Assembly: GCF_016599715.1 (NCBI RefSeq)
Contig: NZ_CP067019.1
Coordinates: forward strand, 1,364,001-1,428,000
Length of the DNA: 64,000 bases
Reading direction: 5' to 3'
Source of the DNA: Acinetobacter sp. CS-2
GTDB taxonomy: Bacteria; Pseudomonadota; Gammaproteobacteria; Pseudomonadales; Moraxellaceae
The position numbers were made by a program, and so were the translations under genes. Positions 55,241 to 63,541 of this stretch are shown piece after piece (within the stretch, counting starts at the first letter, position 1; every line of letters begins with the position of its first letter). Below the pieces are notes generated by a model. The model was not told the DNA's origin, ran no database searches, and worked only from the letters and a program-made list of their open reading frames with translations.

Positions 55241-55513
55241 ATGAACCTGAAATTAACACTTGCAGCACTTGTGATTTTACCTTTGGCTTTGACTGCCTGT
55301 GCCAAGAAAGATGAAGCACCTAAAACTGAAACTGCCGCTTCAGCAGCAGTAGAGGAGCAAACGACTCCAGAACAGCAAAAAGCGATTGATGCACTGGATA
55401 AGCCTGTCCTGGATGAAAAAAATACTGATGTACCTGCTGAAGTGGCAAATGCACCAGCAGATGAAGCGACTGCCGCTACCGATGATGCTGCCTCTATAGC
55501 AACTGCTCAATAA
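55241..55513 (+). CDS. Small alanine-rich lipoprotein
   Basis: Unknown function, 90 aa from the ATG at 55241 (AGGAA six bases upstream). A lipoprotein signal ends A-L-T-A-C20. The mature part is acidic and rich in Ala, Glu, Thr and Pro, with no fold I recognise; it is probably disordered and membrane anchored. It has its own promoter region after the pgk terminator and its own terminator. It sits between pgk and fba without an evident metabolic link. Codon use is like the neighbours. Confidence 0.75.
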   Translation: MNLKLTLAALVILPLALTACAKKDEAPKTETAASAAVEEQTTPEQQKAIDALDKPVLDEKNTDVPAEVANAPADEATAATDDAASIATAQ

Positions 55514-55531
55514 GTTTGTAGTTTTTTATTT

Positions 55532-55562
55532 AAAAGTCCCTGCATAAGCAGGGATTTTTTTT
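55532..55562 (+). terminator. Terminator after the small lipoprotein
   Basis: TCCCTGC (55537-55543) pairs with GCAGGGA (55548-55554), followed by eight Ts. Confidence 0.9.
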
Positions 55563-55635
55563 GAAATAGTGTGTTTTGTTGCTGAATTGAAATGATTCAG
55601 CATGTAGAATATGGCGCATCACCTGGGAGGATATT

Positions 55636-56673
55636 ATGGCTCTAATCTCGATGCGCCAGCTCTTGGATCACGCTGCAGAACACAACTACGGCGTACCAGC
55701 GTTCAATGTAAACAACTTAGAACAAATGCGTGCAATTATGTTGGCCGCAGACGAAACAAATTCACCTGTCATTGTGCAGGCATCTGCCGGTGCTCGTAAA
55801 TATGCAGGTGCTCCATTCTTACGTCACCTGATTTTAGCTGCAATTGAAGAATGGCCACACATTCCAGTGGTAATGCATCAAGACCACGGTACCAGCCCTG
55901 ACGTATGTCAGCGTTCTATCCAGTTGGGCTTCTCATCAGTAATGATGGATGGTTCTTTGGGTGAAGATGGTAAAACACCAACTTCATATGAATACAACGT
56001 AGACGTGACTCGCCGTACTGTTCAAATGGCACATGCCTGTGGCGTTTCAGTTGAAGGTGAAATTGGTTGCCTGGGTAGCCTTGAAACAGGTATGGCGGGT
56101 GAAGAAGATGGCGTAGGTGCAGAAGGTGTGCTTGACCATTCTCAACTGCTTACTTCAGTTGAAGAAGCACGTTCGTTTGTTGCTGATACCGATGTAGATG
56201 CCTTGGCGATTGCCGTAGGTACTTCACATGGTGCATACAAATTCACGCGTCCACCTACAGGCGACATCCTGGCAATTGACCGTATTAAAGAAATTCATGC
56301 GGCATTACCAAATACCCATCTTGTCATGCACGGTTCAAGTTCTGTACCTCAAGAATGGTTGGCTGTAATCAATGAATTTGGCGGCGACATCAAGGAAACT
56401 TATGGTGTGCCTGTTGAACAACTGGTTGAAGCAATCAAACACGGTGTTCGTAAAATCAATATCGACACGGACTTGCGTTTGGCATCGACTGGTGCAATGC
56501 GCCGCATGATGGCGGAAAAACCAAGCGAATTCGATCCACGTAAATTCTTTGCAGAAACTATTGTTGCAATGAAACAAATTTGTGTAGATCGTTATACAGC
56601 ATTTGGTACTGCAGGTCATGCAGACAAGATTCGTCCAATTTCTTTAGAGAAAATGGTGAATCATTATAAATAA
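55636..56673 (+). CDS. fba: Class II fructose-1,6-bisphosphate aldolase (Calvin-type subgroup)
   Basis: Zinc aldolase that splits or forms fructose-1,6-bisphosphate, 345 aa. The zinc and substrate motifs are [20 protein letters not shown] (about 78-97), [30 protein letters not shown] and [11 protein letters not shown], then [11 protein letters not shown]. The sequence follows the Pseudomonas and Ralstonia subgroup ([31 protein letters not shown]), not E. coli FbaA. GGGAGGA precedes the ATG. It has its own terminator. Confidence 0.97.
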   Translation: MALISMRQLLDHAAEHNYGVPAFNVNNLEQMRAIMLAADETNSPVIVQASAGARKYAGAPFLRHLILAAIEEWPHIPVVMHQDHGTSPDVCQRSIQLGFSSVMMDGSLGEDGKTPTSYEYNVDVTRRTVQMAHACGVSVEGEIGCLGSLETGMAGEEDGVGAEGVLDHSQLLTSVEEARSFVADTDVDALAIAVGTSHGAYKFTRPPTGDILAIDRIKEIHAALPNTHLVMHGSSSVPQEWLAVINEFGGDIKETYGVPVEQLVEAIKHGVRKINIDTDLRLASTGAMRRMMAEKPSEFDPRKFFAETIVAMKQICVDRYTAFGTAGHADKIRPISLEKMVNHYK

Positions 56674-56695
56674 TCGTTAAAGATTATCTATAATC

Positions 56696-56722
56696 AAAAG
56701 CCCACATCTATTGTGGGCTTTT
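56696..56722 (+). terminator. Terminator after fba
   Basis: AAAAGCCCACA (56696-56706) pairs with TGTGGGCTTTT (56712-56722), five-base loop. Confidence 0.9.
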
Positions 56723-56770
56723 CTGTATCTCATTCCTAAAGCATGATAAATAGGGAAAATAAGGCAAAAG

Positions 56771-57634
56771 ATGGAACTTATATTGGCTGCAGCATGCTGT
56801 AGTGTCGTCATCTCAATGTTGTTGAAATTATGCAAGGCTAATGGTTTTGATGCCTTGCAGATGATTGTCTGGAACTATGCCTCTGCAAGTGTACTCTGTT
56901 TTTTATGGTTTAAGCCCGATTTACAGCACATATCAGTTATCGATACGCCGTGGTGGCTGATTGTGGCGCTGGGTGTATTACTACCGAGTATTTTCCTGTG
57001 CTTGGCGAAATCACTGCAATATGCCGGTATTATCAAAACGGAAATTGCCCAGCGTTTATCGGTGGTTTTGTCTCTGTTGGCAGCATTCTTTATTTTTCAG
57101 GAACAGTTTAATACCTTAAAAATAATCGGAATCGGATTAGGGATTTCCGCCGTACTCAGTATTTTATTTTCACATCAAGCAGCAGCGCAAGGGCAGCCAT
57201 TTTCAAAGCAAGGCTTGCTTTATCTGGCATTGGTCTGGTGTGGCTATGCGCTGATTGATGTATTGCTCAAGTACACCACTGGCTTGGGAGTGCAGTTTGC
57301 TGTAGCACTAAACTTGATGTTTATCTGTGCCTTCATCTTGTCGTTGGCTTATATTGGCATGACCACGAAAACAGCAGGCAGTAGTCGAAATATTCTGGCT
57401 GGATTGGGGCTGGGAGTTTTAAATTTTGCCAATATAGCCCTGTATGTCAAGGCACACATATTATTAAAAGACACACCTGCAATTGTGTTTGCAGGCATGA
57501 ACATTCTTGTGGTGCTGCTGGGAGCTTTAAGTGGCTTAATTCTGTTTAAAGAAAAATTAAAACCTGCAACTGCATGCGGTCTTGCTTTAGGTTTGGCCAG
57601 TGTTATTTGCTTAGCCTATGCAATGTCTGTCTGA
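56771..57634 (+). CDS. EamA/DMT-family transporter
   Basis: Inner-membrane transporter of the drug/metabolite superfamily, 287 aa with about ten helices arranged as two five-helix repeats. Helix-4-like motif KTEIAQRLSVVLSLLAAFFIFQEQ in the first repeat and FAGMNILVVLLGALSGLILFKEKL in the second are typical of EamA pairs. Substrate unknown; amino acids, nucleosides and other metabolites are exported by relatives. It follows fba after a terminator. Its 3' end overlaps a small reverse-strand frame by 32 bases. Confidence 0.85.
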   Translation: MELILAAACCSVVISMLLKLCKANGFDALQMIVWNYASASVLCFLWFKPDLQHISVIDTPWWLIVALGVLLPSIFLCLAKSLQYAGIIKTEIAQRLSVVLSLLAAFFIFQEQFNTLKIIGIGLGISAVLSILFSHQAAAQGQPFSKQGLLYLALVWCGYALIDVLLKYTTGLGVQFAVALNLMFICAFILSLAYIGMTTKTAGSSRNILAGLGLGVLNFANIALYVKAHILLKDTPAIVFAGMNILVVLLGALSGLILFKEKLKPATACGLALGLASVICLAYAMSV

Positions 57635-57794
57635 TATAGCTCGATACAAAAATGAAAGGATGTTGCAGAAAATCTTCCTTTTCTGCCAAACCCAATAATA
57701 AGCCATTTTGATGGCAGACAGGGCGGGCAGAATAGTGATGATTTTCTTGTTGATAAAGCTGAAGATAATATTGCTGGCAATGCAAGAATTGCAA
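57603..57794 (-). other. Protein-like short open frame, possible small gene or gene tail
   Basis: 63 codons from a TTG at 57794 (TAA directly before it) to a TAA at 57603. The translation (QFLHCQQYYLQLYQQENHH, RPVCHQNGLLLGLAEKEDFL, HPFIFVSSYIRQTLHRLSK) is balanced and does not look like noise. A palindromic terminator stands immediately upstream, so if it once was a longer gene the 5' part is gone. Family not recognised. It overlaps the end of the EamA gene by 32 bases on the opposite strand. Confidence 0.35.
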
Positions 57795-57796
57795 TT

Positions 57797-57830
57797 AAAA
57801 ATACAGCGCATTTAAATGCGCTGTATTTTT
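57797..57830. terminator. Perfect palindromic terminator
   Basis: The 34 bases 57797-57830 are fully self-complementary (AAAAATACAGCGCATTT and its complement), with A- and T-runs at the ends. It terminates the minus-strand zinc-ribbon gene (stop at 57868) and can also act for the EamA side. Confidence 0.85.
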
Positions 57831-57867
57831 AGTGTTCAAGCCTTATAGTATAAGGACATTTGCTCAA

Positions 57868-58098
57868 TTATGAGCGTTGAAAGCGTTGTAATGTATCTTT
57901 CCAATAGTAGTTAGCCATAATAATAGGATGTTTGAATAGATCCTGCATTTCAATCGTGCCCTGAAGTTGACCGGGTTGCTGACAATGTGGACATTTAGGA
58001 TAAGACGTCAAAATAGCATCTGCGCTATATTTCTGCATGTAAACCGTTTGGCAAGAGCGACATTCAAATTTTATCGGCATTTTGATAGCTGGAAGCAT
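57868..58098 (-). CDS. Small zinc-ribbon protein
   Basis: 76 aa, function unknown. Two C-x-x-C pairs, F-E-C-R-S-C (about 12-15) and P-K-C-P-H-C (about 36-39), form a zinc ribbon like that of FmdB-type regulators. The C-terminal half (MQDLFKHPIIMANYYWKDTLQ) is helical. The ATG at 58098 has GGTAG eight bases upstream. An in-frame start at 58080 would begin MPIKFEC, closer to similar proteins, but lacks a ribosome site. It stands alone between two terminators. Confidence 0.7.
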   Translation of the reverse strand: MLPAIKMPIKFECRSCQTVYMQKYSADAILTSYPKCPHCQQPGQLQGTIEMQDLFKHPIIMANYYWKDTLQRFQRS

Positions 58099-58171
58099 AG
58101 TAGGGACTACCGTTTATTTTTTTGCCAATATACCTGAGTCCTGTTACAAAAATAAGTCCTGAAATGACATG

Positions 58172-58194
58172 AAAGGGGCATATTCGCCCCTTTT
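58172..58194. terminator. Hairpin after the nitroreductase gene
   Basis: AAAGGGGC (58172-58179) pairs with GCCCCTTT (58186-58193). It lies 18 bases past the nitroreductase stop. The T-run is better on the plus strand. Confidence 0.6.
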
Positions 58195-58211
58195 ATTGTA
58201 ATTTTTTTTAA

Positions 58212-58865
58212 TCACAGCTTGGTGAAAATTTCTTCACGACTCAGGCGTGACTTGGGTAACTGAGCATTGAAATCATTTTCGCTGCGGAAACCTAGCGTCA
58301 TAATCACTGATGGAATTAACCCTTTTTCATCTAATTCCAATTCCTTGCGAATAATCTGTTCATCAAATCCGCCAATAGGGGTGGCATCAACTCCTTCAAT
58401 AGCTGCGGCCAGTAACATTTGACCGAGCGCAATAAAAGTCTGATTTTCTGCCCAGCGCTGAATATCCCCTTTTTCATTACGGTAATAATCCACATAACCG
58501 CTACGGCTGTCTTTTTGGCCCTGTTTGGCTTTTTCATCTTTAAAACGGCCACTAAGATCATCTTGCTTGAGCAGGGTATCAAGGTGCTGTTCTGAAATAT
58601 CCGCTTTGGTACAGAACAGAATGGTATGAGAAGAATCTAGAACTTTAGGTGCATTGTAGGCATATTTCCCAACCAAGGCTTTGGCGATACGCTCTTTGGC
58701 GCCTTGATCATCGGCAATAAAAAAATGCCAGGGCTGAATATTGATGGAGGATGGCGTGAGACGCAGGATTTCTAATAAACGTTCAAACTGCTCTTGATGA
58801 ATTTTTTTACTGGGATCATATGCTTTCGTTGTGTAGCGTGATTTTGAAACGTTTAATAAATCCAT
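58212..58865 (-). CDS. Oxygen-insensitive NAD(P)H nitroreductase, NfsB type
   Basis: FMN-dependent reductase, 217 aa from the ATG at 58865, the same length as E. coli NfsB. It begins DLLNVSKSRYTTKAYDPSKK, with SRYTTK at the phosphate site of FMN, then LRLTPSSINIQPWHFFIA, the DGVDATPIGGFDEQIIRKEL segment and the C-terminal DFNAQLPKSRLSREE. All of these match NfsB. Earlier in-frame starts (58874, 58880) lack proper spacing from the GTGGAA. Reduces nitro-aromatics and quinones in relatives; its natural substrate is not known. A single gene upstream of hpaI, divergently oriented. Confidence 0.88.
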   Translation of the reverse strand: MDLLNVSKSRYTTKAYDPSKKIHQEQFERLLEILRLTPSSINIQPWHFFIADDQGAKERIAKALVGKYAYNAPKVLDSSHTILFCTKADISEQHLDTLLKQDDLSGRFKDEKAKQGQKDSRSGYVDYYRNEKGDIQRWAENQTFIALGQMLLAAAIEGVDATPIGGFDEQIIRKELELDEKGLIPSVIMTLGFRSENDFNAQLPKSRLSREEIFTKL

Positions 58866-59116
58866 GAGTGACATTTCCACTATTAAATTTTTAATGATTT
58901 TACCTGATTCCTTGCTGAAATGGCTTGGAAGAATTCTGGGATAGCTTATATTTTGGCATCAAGCGTGTGAATTTTTATGGTGAATAAAAGTAAAAAACTT
59001 AATAAAATGTATAATTAATAGCAATATACAATGACGAAATACGAAATCTATATTGGTACTTTTTGTTAAATCACGTTTAATCGAATAATTACATCGCCTG
59101 TAGACCGAGTCAGACA

Positions 59117-59914
59117 ATGATAGATGATACAAACCATTTTAAAAGACGATTAAAAACCCAACAGCAGATTGGGTTATGGGTGGGGCTGGCAGATGCTTAC
59201 GGCACTGAAATTGCGGCCAATGCAGGCTATGACTGGTTACTCATTGATGGGGAACATGCACCGAGCGATTTAAGAACCACACTCTCTCAATTGCAAAGTA
59301 TCGCAGCGTATCCATCACAAGCTGTGGTTCGTCCACCTATTGGCAGTGTGCAGCTGATTAAGCAACTTTTGGATATTGGGGCGCAAACTTTATTGATTCC
59401 CATGGTGGAAACGGTTGAGCAGGCTGAGCTGATGGTGAAAGCGGTACGTTATCCGCCAGAAGGAATTCGTGGCGTAGGTGCCGCATTGGCCCGTGCAACA
59501 CGCTGGAACAGTATCCCGGATTATTATGCAACAGCACATGAAAATATTTGTCTGCTGATTCAGATTGAATCTGTGACAGGGCTGGAAAATCTGGATGATA
59601 TTTTAAAAGTGGAGGGAATTGACGGTGTATTTATTGGCGCTGTAGATTTGTCTGCGACCATGGGATATCAGGGTAATCCGAATCATCCGGAAGTACAAAA
59701 AGCGGTTGTTGATGCCATTCAACGCATTCGGGCATCGGGTAAAGCAGCGGGGATTTTATCAACGGTGCATGAAGTAACGCAAAAATATATTGATTTGGGT
59801 ACCGAGTTTGTTGCGGTAGGGGTGGATACCAGCGTATTGATGAATTCACTGCGCGAGCTTTTAGCCAAATATAAAAATGATGCGGAAGTGATAAAATCTG
59901 AAGGTGGGTATTAA
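59117..59914 (+). CDS. hpaI: HpcH/HpaI-type aldolase (4-hydroxy-2-oxoheptane-1,7-dioate aldolase)
   Basis: Class II pyruvate aldolase, 265 aa. It aligns closely with E. coli HpaI at QIGLWVGLADAYGTEIAANA, YDWLLIDGEHAPSDLRTTL, RPPIGSVQLIKQLLDIGAQT, ALARATRWNSIPDYY and the metal-site IQIESVTGLENLDDIL, then GVFIGAVDLSATMGY. In the homoprotocatechuate pathway it gives pyruvate and succinic semialdehyde. None of the other hpa genes flank it, so here it may act on another 4-hydroxy-2-oxoacid. It is transcribed alone. Confidence 0.88.
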   Translation: MIDDTNHFKRRLKTQQQIGLWVGLADAYGTEIAANAGYDWLLIDGEHAPSDLRTTLSQLQSIAAYPSQAVVRPPIGSVQLIKQLLDIGAQTLLIPMVETVEQAELMVKAVRYPPEGIRGVGAALARATRWNSIPDYYATAHENICLLIQIESVTGLENLDDILKVEGIDGVFIGAVDLSATMGYQGNPNHPEVQKAVVDAIQRIRASGKAAGILSTVHEVTQKYIDLGTEFVAVGVDTSVLMNSLRELLAKYKNDAEVIKSEGGY

Positions 59915-60045
59915 TTTTTAATATTTTATATCAGCTTTTAAATTGTACCTGATGGACTCCTACCAGCTGTAATTGTGAGGTCAGGAGTTCTATGTGCTGC
60001 TTTATTTTGCCTTGAAAAGCATTGCTTGGTAAGACCAAAGGCATT

Positions 60046-60138
60046 TGTCATTCACAAAGCCTGTTTTATTTTTGGTCAGCTAAATTTTTTTCATCGCAGA
60101 AACATTACAGCCTAGTTCTCGACAGATTGTGAATGACA
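60046..60138. repeat. 12-bp perfect inverted repeats flanking 69 bases
   Basis: TGTCATTCACAA (60046-60057) and TTGTGAATGACA (60127-60138) are exact complements, separated by 69 bases, in the gap between hpaI and lpxH. No target duplication is visible at the edges. It may be the ends of a small non-autonomous element, a long-stem RNA or paired sites for one protein. Confidence 0.4.
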
Positions 60139-60175
60139 TAGTCAAGTTATAAAAGTTAATTATGAAAATTTATAT

Positions 60176-60895
60176 TTAATAAGCCCAAGTCTTTAATTCT
60201 AATTTTACATTTTTATGTGCAGGATTGATCTCTAAAATCTGTGCCGAATGTTCGCGCCAGTCACCTAGCACAATCCGTTTCTTACCCTGAATATCATGTA
60301 TTGCAGAACGATGAGTATGGCCATGAATCAGTACGTCAATATGTTCTAAGGCAACTTTCACCGCGAACTGATTTACATCCATGATGTCATAAGACTTCAT
60401 CTGTTTGGTTTCAGCACTTTTTTTACGGAAACCATTAGCCAGTTGTTGCCGAAAACTTAAAGGCATGCGTTTTAAAAAACCTAAAAGTAATGGATTACGA
60501 ATGATCTTGCGGAATTTTTGGTAGGACACATCGTCTGTGCAGAGCAGATCACCATGTTCTAAACGGTATGTGGTGTCGGATATTTTTAAAATGGCCGGTT
60601 CGGACAGCAATGTGCCATTGAATTGTTTTAAGAATTTTTTGCCTAAAGCAAAATCGCGGTTGCCAGCCAGAAAATATATCTGATTGCCGGCATGATGAAA
60701 CTTTTGCAGGGCATGGACAATGTCATCTAGCCAGGGGGCTGTATAGTCATCACCAATCCAAGCATTAAACCAGTCACCCAAAATATAAAGCTGGGTATTT
60801 TTATCTTTATAACTGTCTAATAAATCCAAAAACCCCCGAACGAGTCGAGGGTGTTCAGGTGACAAATGTAAATCAGAGATAAACAGATAGGTCAC
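60176..60895 (-). CDS. lpxH: UDP-2,3-diacylglucosamine diphosphatase LpxH
   Basis: Calcineurin-like phosphoesterase that makes lipid X in lipid A synthesis, 239 aa. Metal-site motifs are FISDLHLSPEHPRL (4-17), ILGDWFNAWIGDD (about 39-51), FLAGNRDFALGKKFL (about 75-89), EHGDLLCTDDVSYQKFR and the C-terminal LIHGHTHRSAIHD. All expected His and Asp ligands are present. It is located away from the lpxD-fabZ-lpxA cluster at 37-40 kb, and is downstream of ppiB on the same strand. In E. coli lpxH also follows ppiB. Confidence 0.96.
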   Translation of the reverse strand: MTYLFISDLHLSPEHPRLVRGFLDLLDSYKDKNTQLYILGDWFNAWIGDDYTAPWLDDIVHALQKFHHAGNQIYFLAGNRDFALGKKFLKQFNGTLLSEPAILKISDTTYRLEHGDLLCTDDVSYQKFRKIIRNPLLLGFLKRMPLSFRQQLANGFRKKSAETKQMKSYDIMDVNQFAVKVALEHIDVLIHGHTHRSAIHDIQGKKRIVLGDWREHSAQILEINPAHKNVKLELKTWAY

Positions 60896-60965
60896 GTATT
60901 TTCCTTAATACTTCCTCTCAAAGTCCATCTATTGGATAGAGGAACTATATCCTTAACATTATCCC

Positions 60966-60988
60966 GTTTTAAAGCACTGCTTTAAAAC
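60966..60988. repeat. 23-base near-perfect palindrome between ppiB and lpxH
   Basis: Arms GTTTTAAAGCA (60966-60976) and TGCTTTAAAAC (60978-60988) are exact complements around one central base. No T-run follows on the minus strand, so an operator or mRNA hairpin seems more likely than a normal terminator. Confidence 0.5.
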
Positions 60989-61013
60989 TCATTAAAGACG
61001 GAGAGGACGTTCT

Positions 61014-61523
61014 TTATTCAGAAATGATTTTTGCAGATTCAATCACAACGTTCTCTAGAGGAACGTCAGCGTGGTAGCCACGGTTACCTGTGCGAACGCC
61101 TTTGATATCAGCAACGACATCCATACCTTCAACTACTTTACCAAATACGGCATAACCCCAACCTTGAGCTGTTTTACCAGTGTGGTTAAGGAAAGAGTTG
61201 TTTTTCACGTTAATGAAGAACTGAGCAGAAGCTGAATGAGGAGCTTGGGTACGCGCCATTGCGATGGTACCTTCATCATTGCTTAAACCGTTGTCTGCTT
61301 CGTTTTCAATTGAATCACGCGTTGCTTTTTCTTTGAAATTTTCATCCATGCCACCGCCCTGGATCATGAAACCGTCAATTACACGGTGGAAAATTACGCC
61401 ATCATAAAAACCATCACGAACATATTCCAGGAAGTTAGCCACAGTTTTAGGTGCTTTTTCTGAATTAAGTTCAAGAACAATACGTCCTTTATTGGTGTTT
61501 AATTCGACTTGAGGAAAACTCAT
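61014..61523 (-). CDS. ppiB: Peptidyl-prolyl cis-trans isomerase B (cyclophilin)
   Basis: Cytosolic cyclophilin that speeds proline isomerisation, 169 aa with no signal peptide. The catalytic core is complete: [20 protein letters not shown] (about 40-59) with the key Arg after FH, then [21 protein letters not shown] and [15 protein letters not shown]. It is divergent from glnS and upstream of lpxH, in the same arrangement as E. coli ppiB-lpxH. The structured gap between ppiB and lpxH is 118 bases. Confidence 0.97.
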   Translation of the reverse strand: MSFPQVELNTNKGRIVLELNSEKAPKTVANFLEYVRDGFYDGVIFHRVIDGFMIQGGGMDENFKEKATRDSIENEADNGLSNDEGTIAMARTQAPHSASAQFFINVKNNSFLNHTGKTAQGWGYAVFGKVVEGMDVVADIKGVRTGNRGYHADVPLENVVIESAKIISE

Positions 61524-61689
61524 TCTATAATCTCCTGATCATGGACAAAAAAGCCATGGGTTTTTGGTTGAGAGAAGCATAAGCAAACTGTAAACTACAA
61601 GGCAAGCGAAAACGTTATTTTCTTTGTTAAAAAAACCAGAAAAGCGTTTTAATTATCCTATTTTATCTTATAGAAGTGATTTATCAACT

Positions 61690-63411
61690 ATGAAGCCGAA
61701 TGATGTTGTTTCATCCCTGCCAAATAACCCGACAACAAGTAATCAACCTGTCGATGCTGCGCAGCAAGAACAACAGCCGGGCTTAGACTTTGTACGTCAG
61801 GTCATTACTGACGATTTGGCAGCAGGCCTTACACAGCAAGTGATCACGCGTTTTCCACCAGAACCGAATGGTTATTTACACATTGGTCACGTGAAAGCGA
61901 TTTGTTTGAACTTTGGTATTGCACAAGAATTTGATGGCGTATGTAACCTGCGTTTTGACGATACCAATCCGGACGCAGAAGAACAAGAATATGTGGATGG
62001 GATTGCCAACGACGTAAAATGGCTCGGTTTTAACTGGAACGGTGAACCTCGCTATGCATCTAGCTATTTTGATCAACTGTACACATGGGCAGTACAACTG
62101 ATTGAACAGGGCGATGCTTATGTAGATTTACAAACACCTGAAGAAATCAAGTTAAACCGTGGTTCATTTGTAGAACCAGGTAAAAACTCTCCATTCCGTG
62201 ACGCGACTGTAGAAGAAAACCTGGTGCGTTTTGAACAAATGCGTAATGGCGAGCTGGGTGAAGGTCAGGCTGTATTGCGTGCCAAGATTGATATGGCTTC
62301 TCCAAACGTGCATATGCGTGATCCAATCTTGTATCGAATTCTGCATTCTGCTCATCACCAGACTGGCGATAAATGGAAAATCTATCCAATGTACGACTAT
62401 GCGCATCCATTATCTGATGCCATTGAAGGTGTGACTCACTCTTTATGTACTTTGGAATTCCAGGATCACCGTCCGTTTTATGACTGGGTTGTCGAGAAAG
62501 TTAAATCTCCAGCTGTTCCACGTCAGTATGAATCAAGCCGTCTAAATGTCGATTACACCATTACCTCTAAACGTAAACTGCGTAAACTGGTAGAAGGTGG
62601 CTTTGTACAAGGGTGGGATGATCCACGTATGCCAACCGTTGTAGGGATGCGCCGCCGTGGTTTCACGCCTGAAGGTTTGCGTGATTTCTGTAAACGCGTG
62701 GGTGTGTCCAAATCTGACGGTATTGTCGATGTTGCTATGCTGGAATACTGTATCCGTCAGTCTTTGGAAAATACTGCTGCACGTGGCATGGCGGTGTTGA
62801 ATCCATTGAAAGTGACTTTGACCAACCTACCTGAAGCAATGAACCTGAGTCATGCACGTCATCCGAACGTTGAGATGGGTGATCGTATCATTCCATTAAC
62901 GTCTGAAATTTACATCGACCGTAAAGACTTTGAAGAAGTACCGCCTAAAGGCTTTAAACGCTTAATTCCAGAAGGCGAAGTACGTTTACGCCATGCTTAT
63001 GTGATCAAGTGTGATGAAGTGATTAAAGATGCCAATGGTGAAGTGGTTGAACTGAAATGTTCAATTGACCCTGAAACTTTAGGCAAAAATCCGGAAGGTC
63101 GTAAAGTGAAAGGCGTTATTCATTGGGTATCTGCAACCCAAGGTGTGCCTGCAGAAGTGCGTATCTACGACCGTTTATTCACTGAATCTGATCCGGAAGT
63201 GGGTGATGACTTCCTTGCCAACTTAAATCCTGAATCACTCAAAGTGGTTCAAGCGGTGATTGAACCGGCTTTAGCTGAAGCGAAGCCTGAAGACCGCTTC
63301 CAGTTTGAACGTGAAGGTTATTTCGTTGCAGATCAATATGATCACACGGCAGAAAAACCAGTGTTTAACCGTATTCTGGACTTAAAAGACAGCTTTAAGC
63401 CTGGAAAATAA
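61690..63411 (+). CDS. glnS: Glutamine-tRNA ligase
   Basis: Charges tRNA-Gln; class I synthetase, 573 aa from the ATG at 61690. An in-frame TTG at 61624 would add 22 untypical residues. HIGH motif as [16 protein letters not shown] (about 58-70) and the KMSKS counterpart [15 protein letters not shown] near residue 300. [17 protein letters not shown] and the C-terminal anticodon-binding beta-barrels complete it. It carries an N-terminal Gln/Pro/Ser-rich leader of about 35 residues. Divergent from ppiB. Followed by a UUCG terminator. Confidence 0.98.
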   Translation: MKPNDVVSSLPNNPTTSNQPVDAAQQEQQPGLDFVRQVITDDLAAGLTQQVITRFPPEPNGYLHIGHVKAICLNFGIAQEFDGVCNLRFDDTNPDAEEQEYVDGIANDVKWLGFNWNGEPRYASSYFDQLYTWAVQLIEQGDAYVDLQTPEEIKLNRGSFVEPGKNSPFRDATVEENLVRFEQMRNGELGEGQAVLRAKIDMASPNVHMRDPILYRILHSAHHQTGDKWKIYPMYDYAHPLSDAIEGVTHSLCTLEFQDHRPFYDWVVEKVKSPAVPRQYESSRLNVDYTITSKRKLRKLVEGGFVQGWDDPRMPTVVGMRRRGFTPEGLRDFCKRVGVSKSDGIVDVAMLEYCIRQSLENTAARGMAVLNPLKVTLTNLPEAMNLSHARHPNVEMGDRIIPLTSEIYIDRKDFEEVPPKGFKRLIPEGEVRLRHAYVIKCDEVIKDANGEVVELKCSIDPETLGKNPEGRKVKGVIHWVSATQGVPAEVRIYDRLFTESDPEVGDDFLANLNPESLKVVQAVIEPALAEAKPEDRFQFEREGYFVADQYDHTAEKPVFNRILDLKDSFKPGK

Positions 63412-63462
63412 CATTGTTTATGCTCTAGGATGATTCACTGTTGAGTCAAAAATGTTTAGATC

Positions 63463-63488
63463 AAGCTCAACTTCGGTTGGGCTTTTTC
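63463..63488 (+). terminator. Terminator after glnS with UUCG loop
   Basis: AAGCTCAAC (63463-63471) and GTTGGGCTT (63476-63484) flank TTCG, with Ts after. Lies 51 bases past the glnS stop. Confidence 0.9.
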
Positions 63489-63541
63489 ATGACAGCTATT
63501 TTATAAATATTGAAGCGACTAGGTTTCATGAGGGGAAATTT

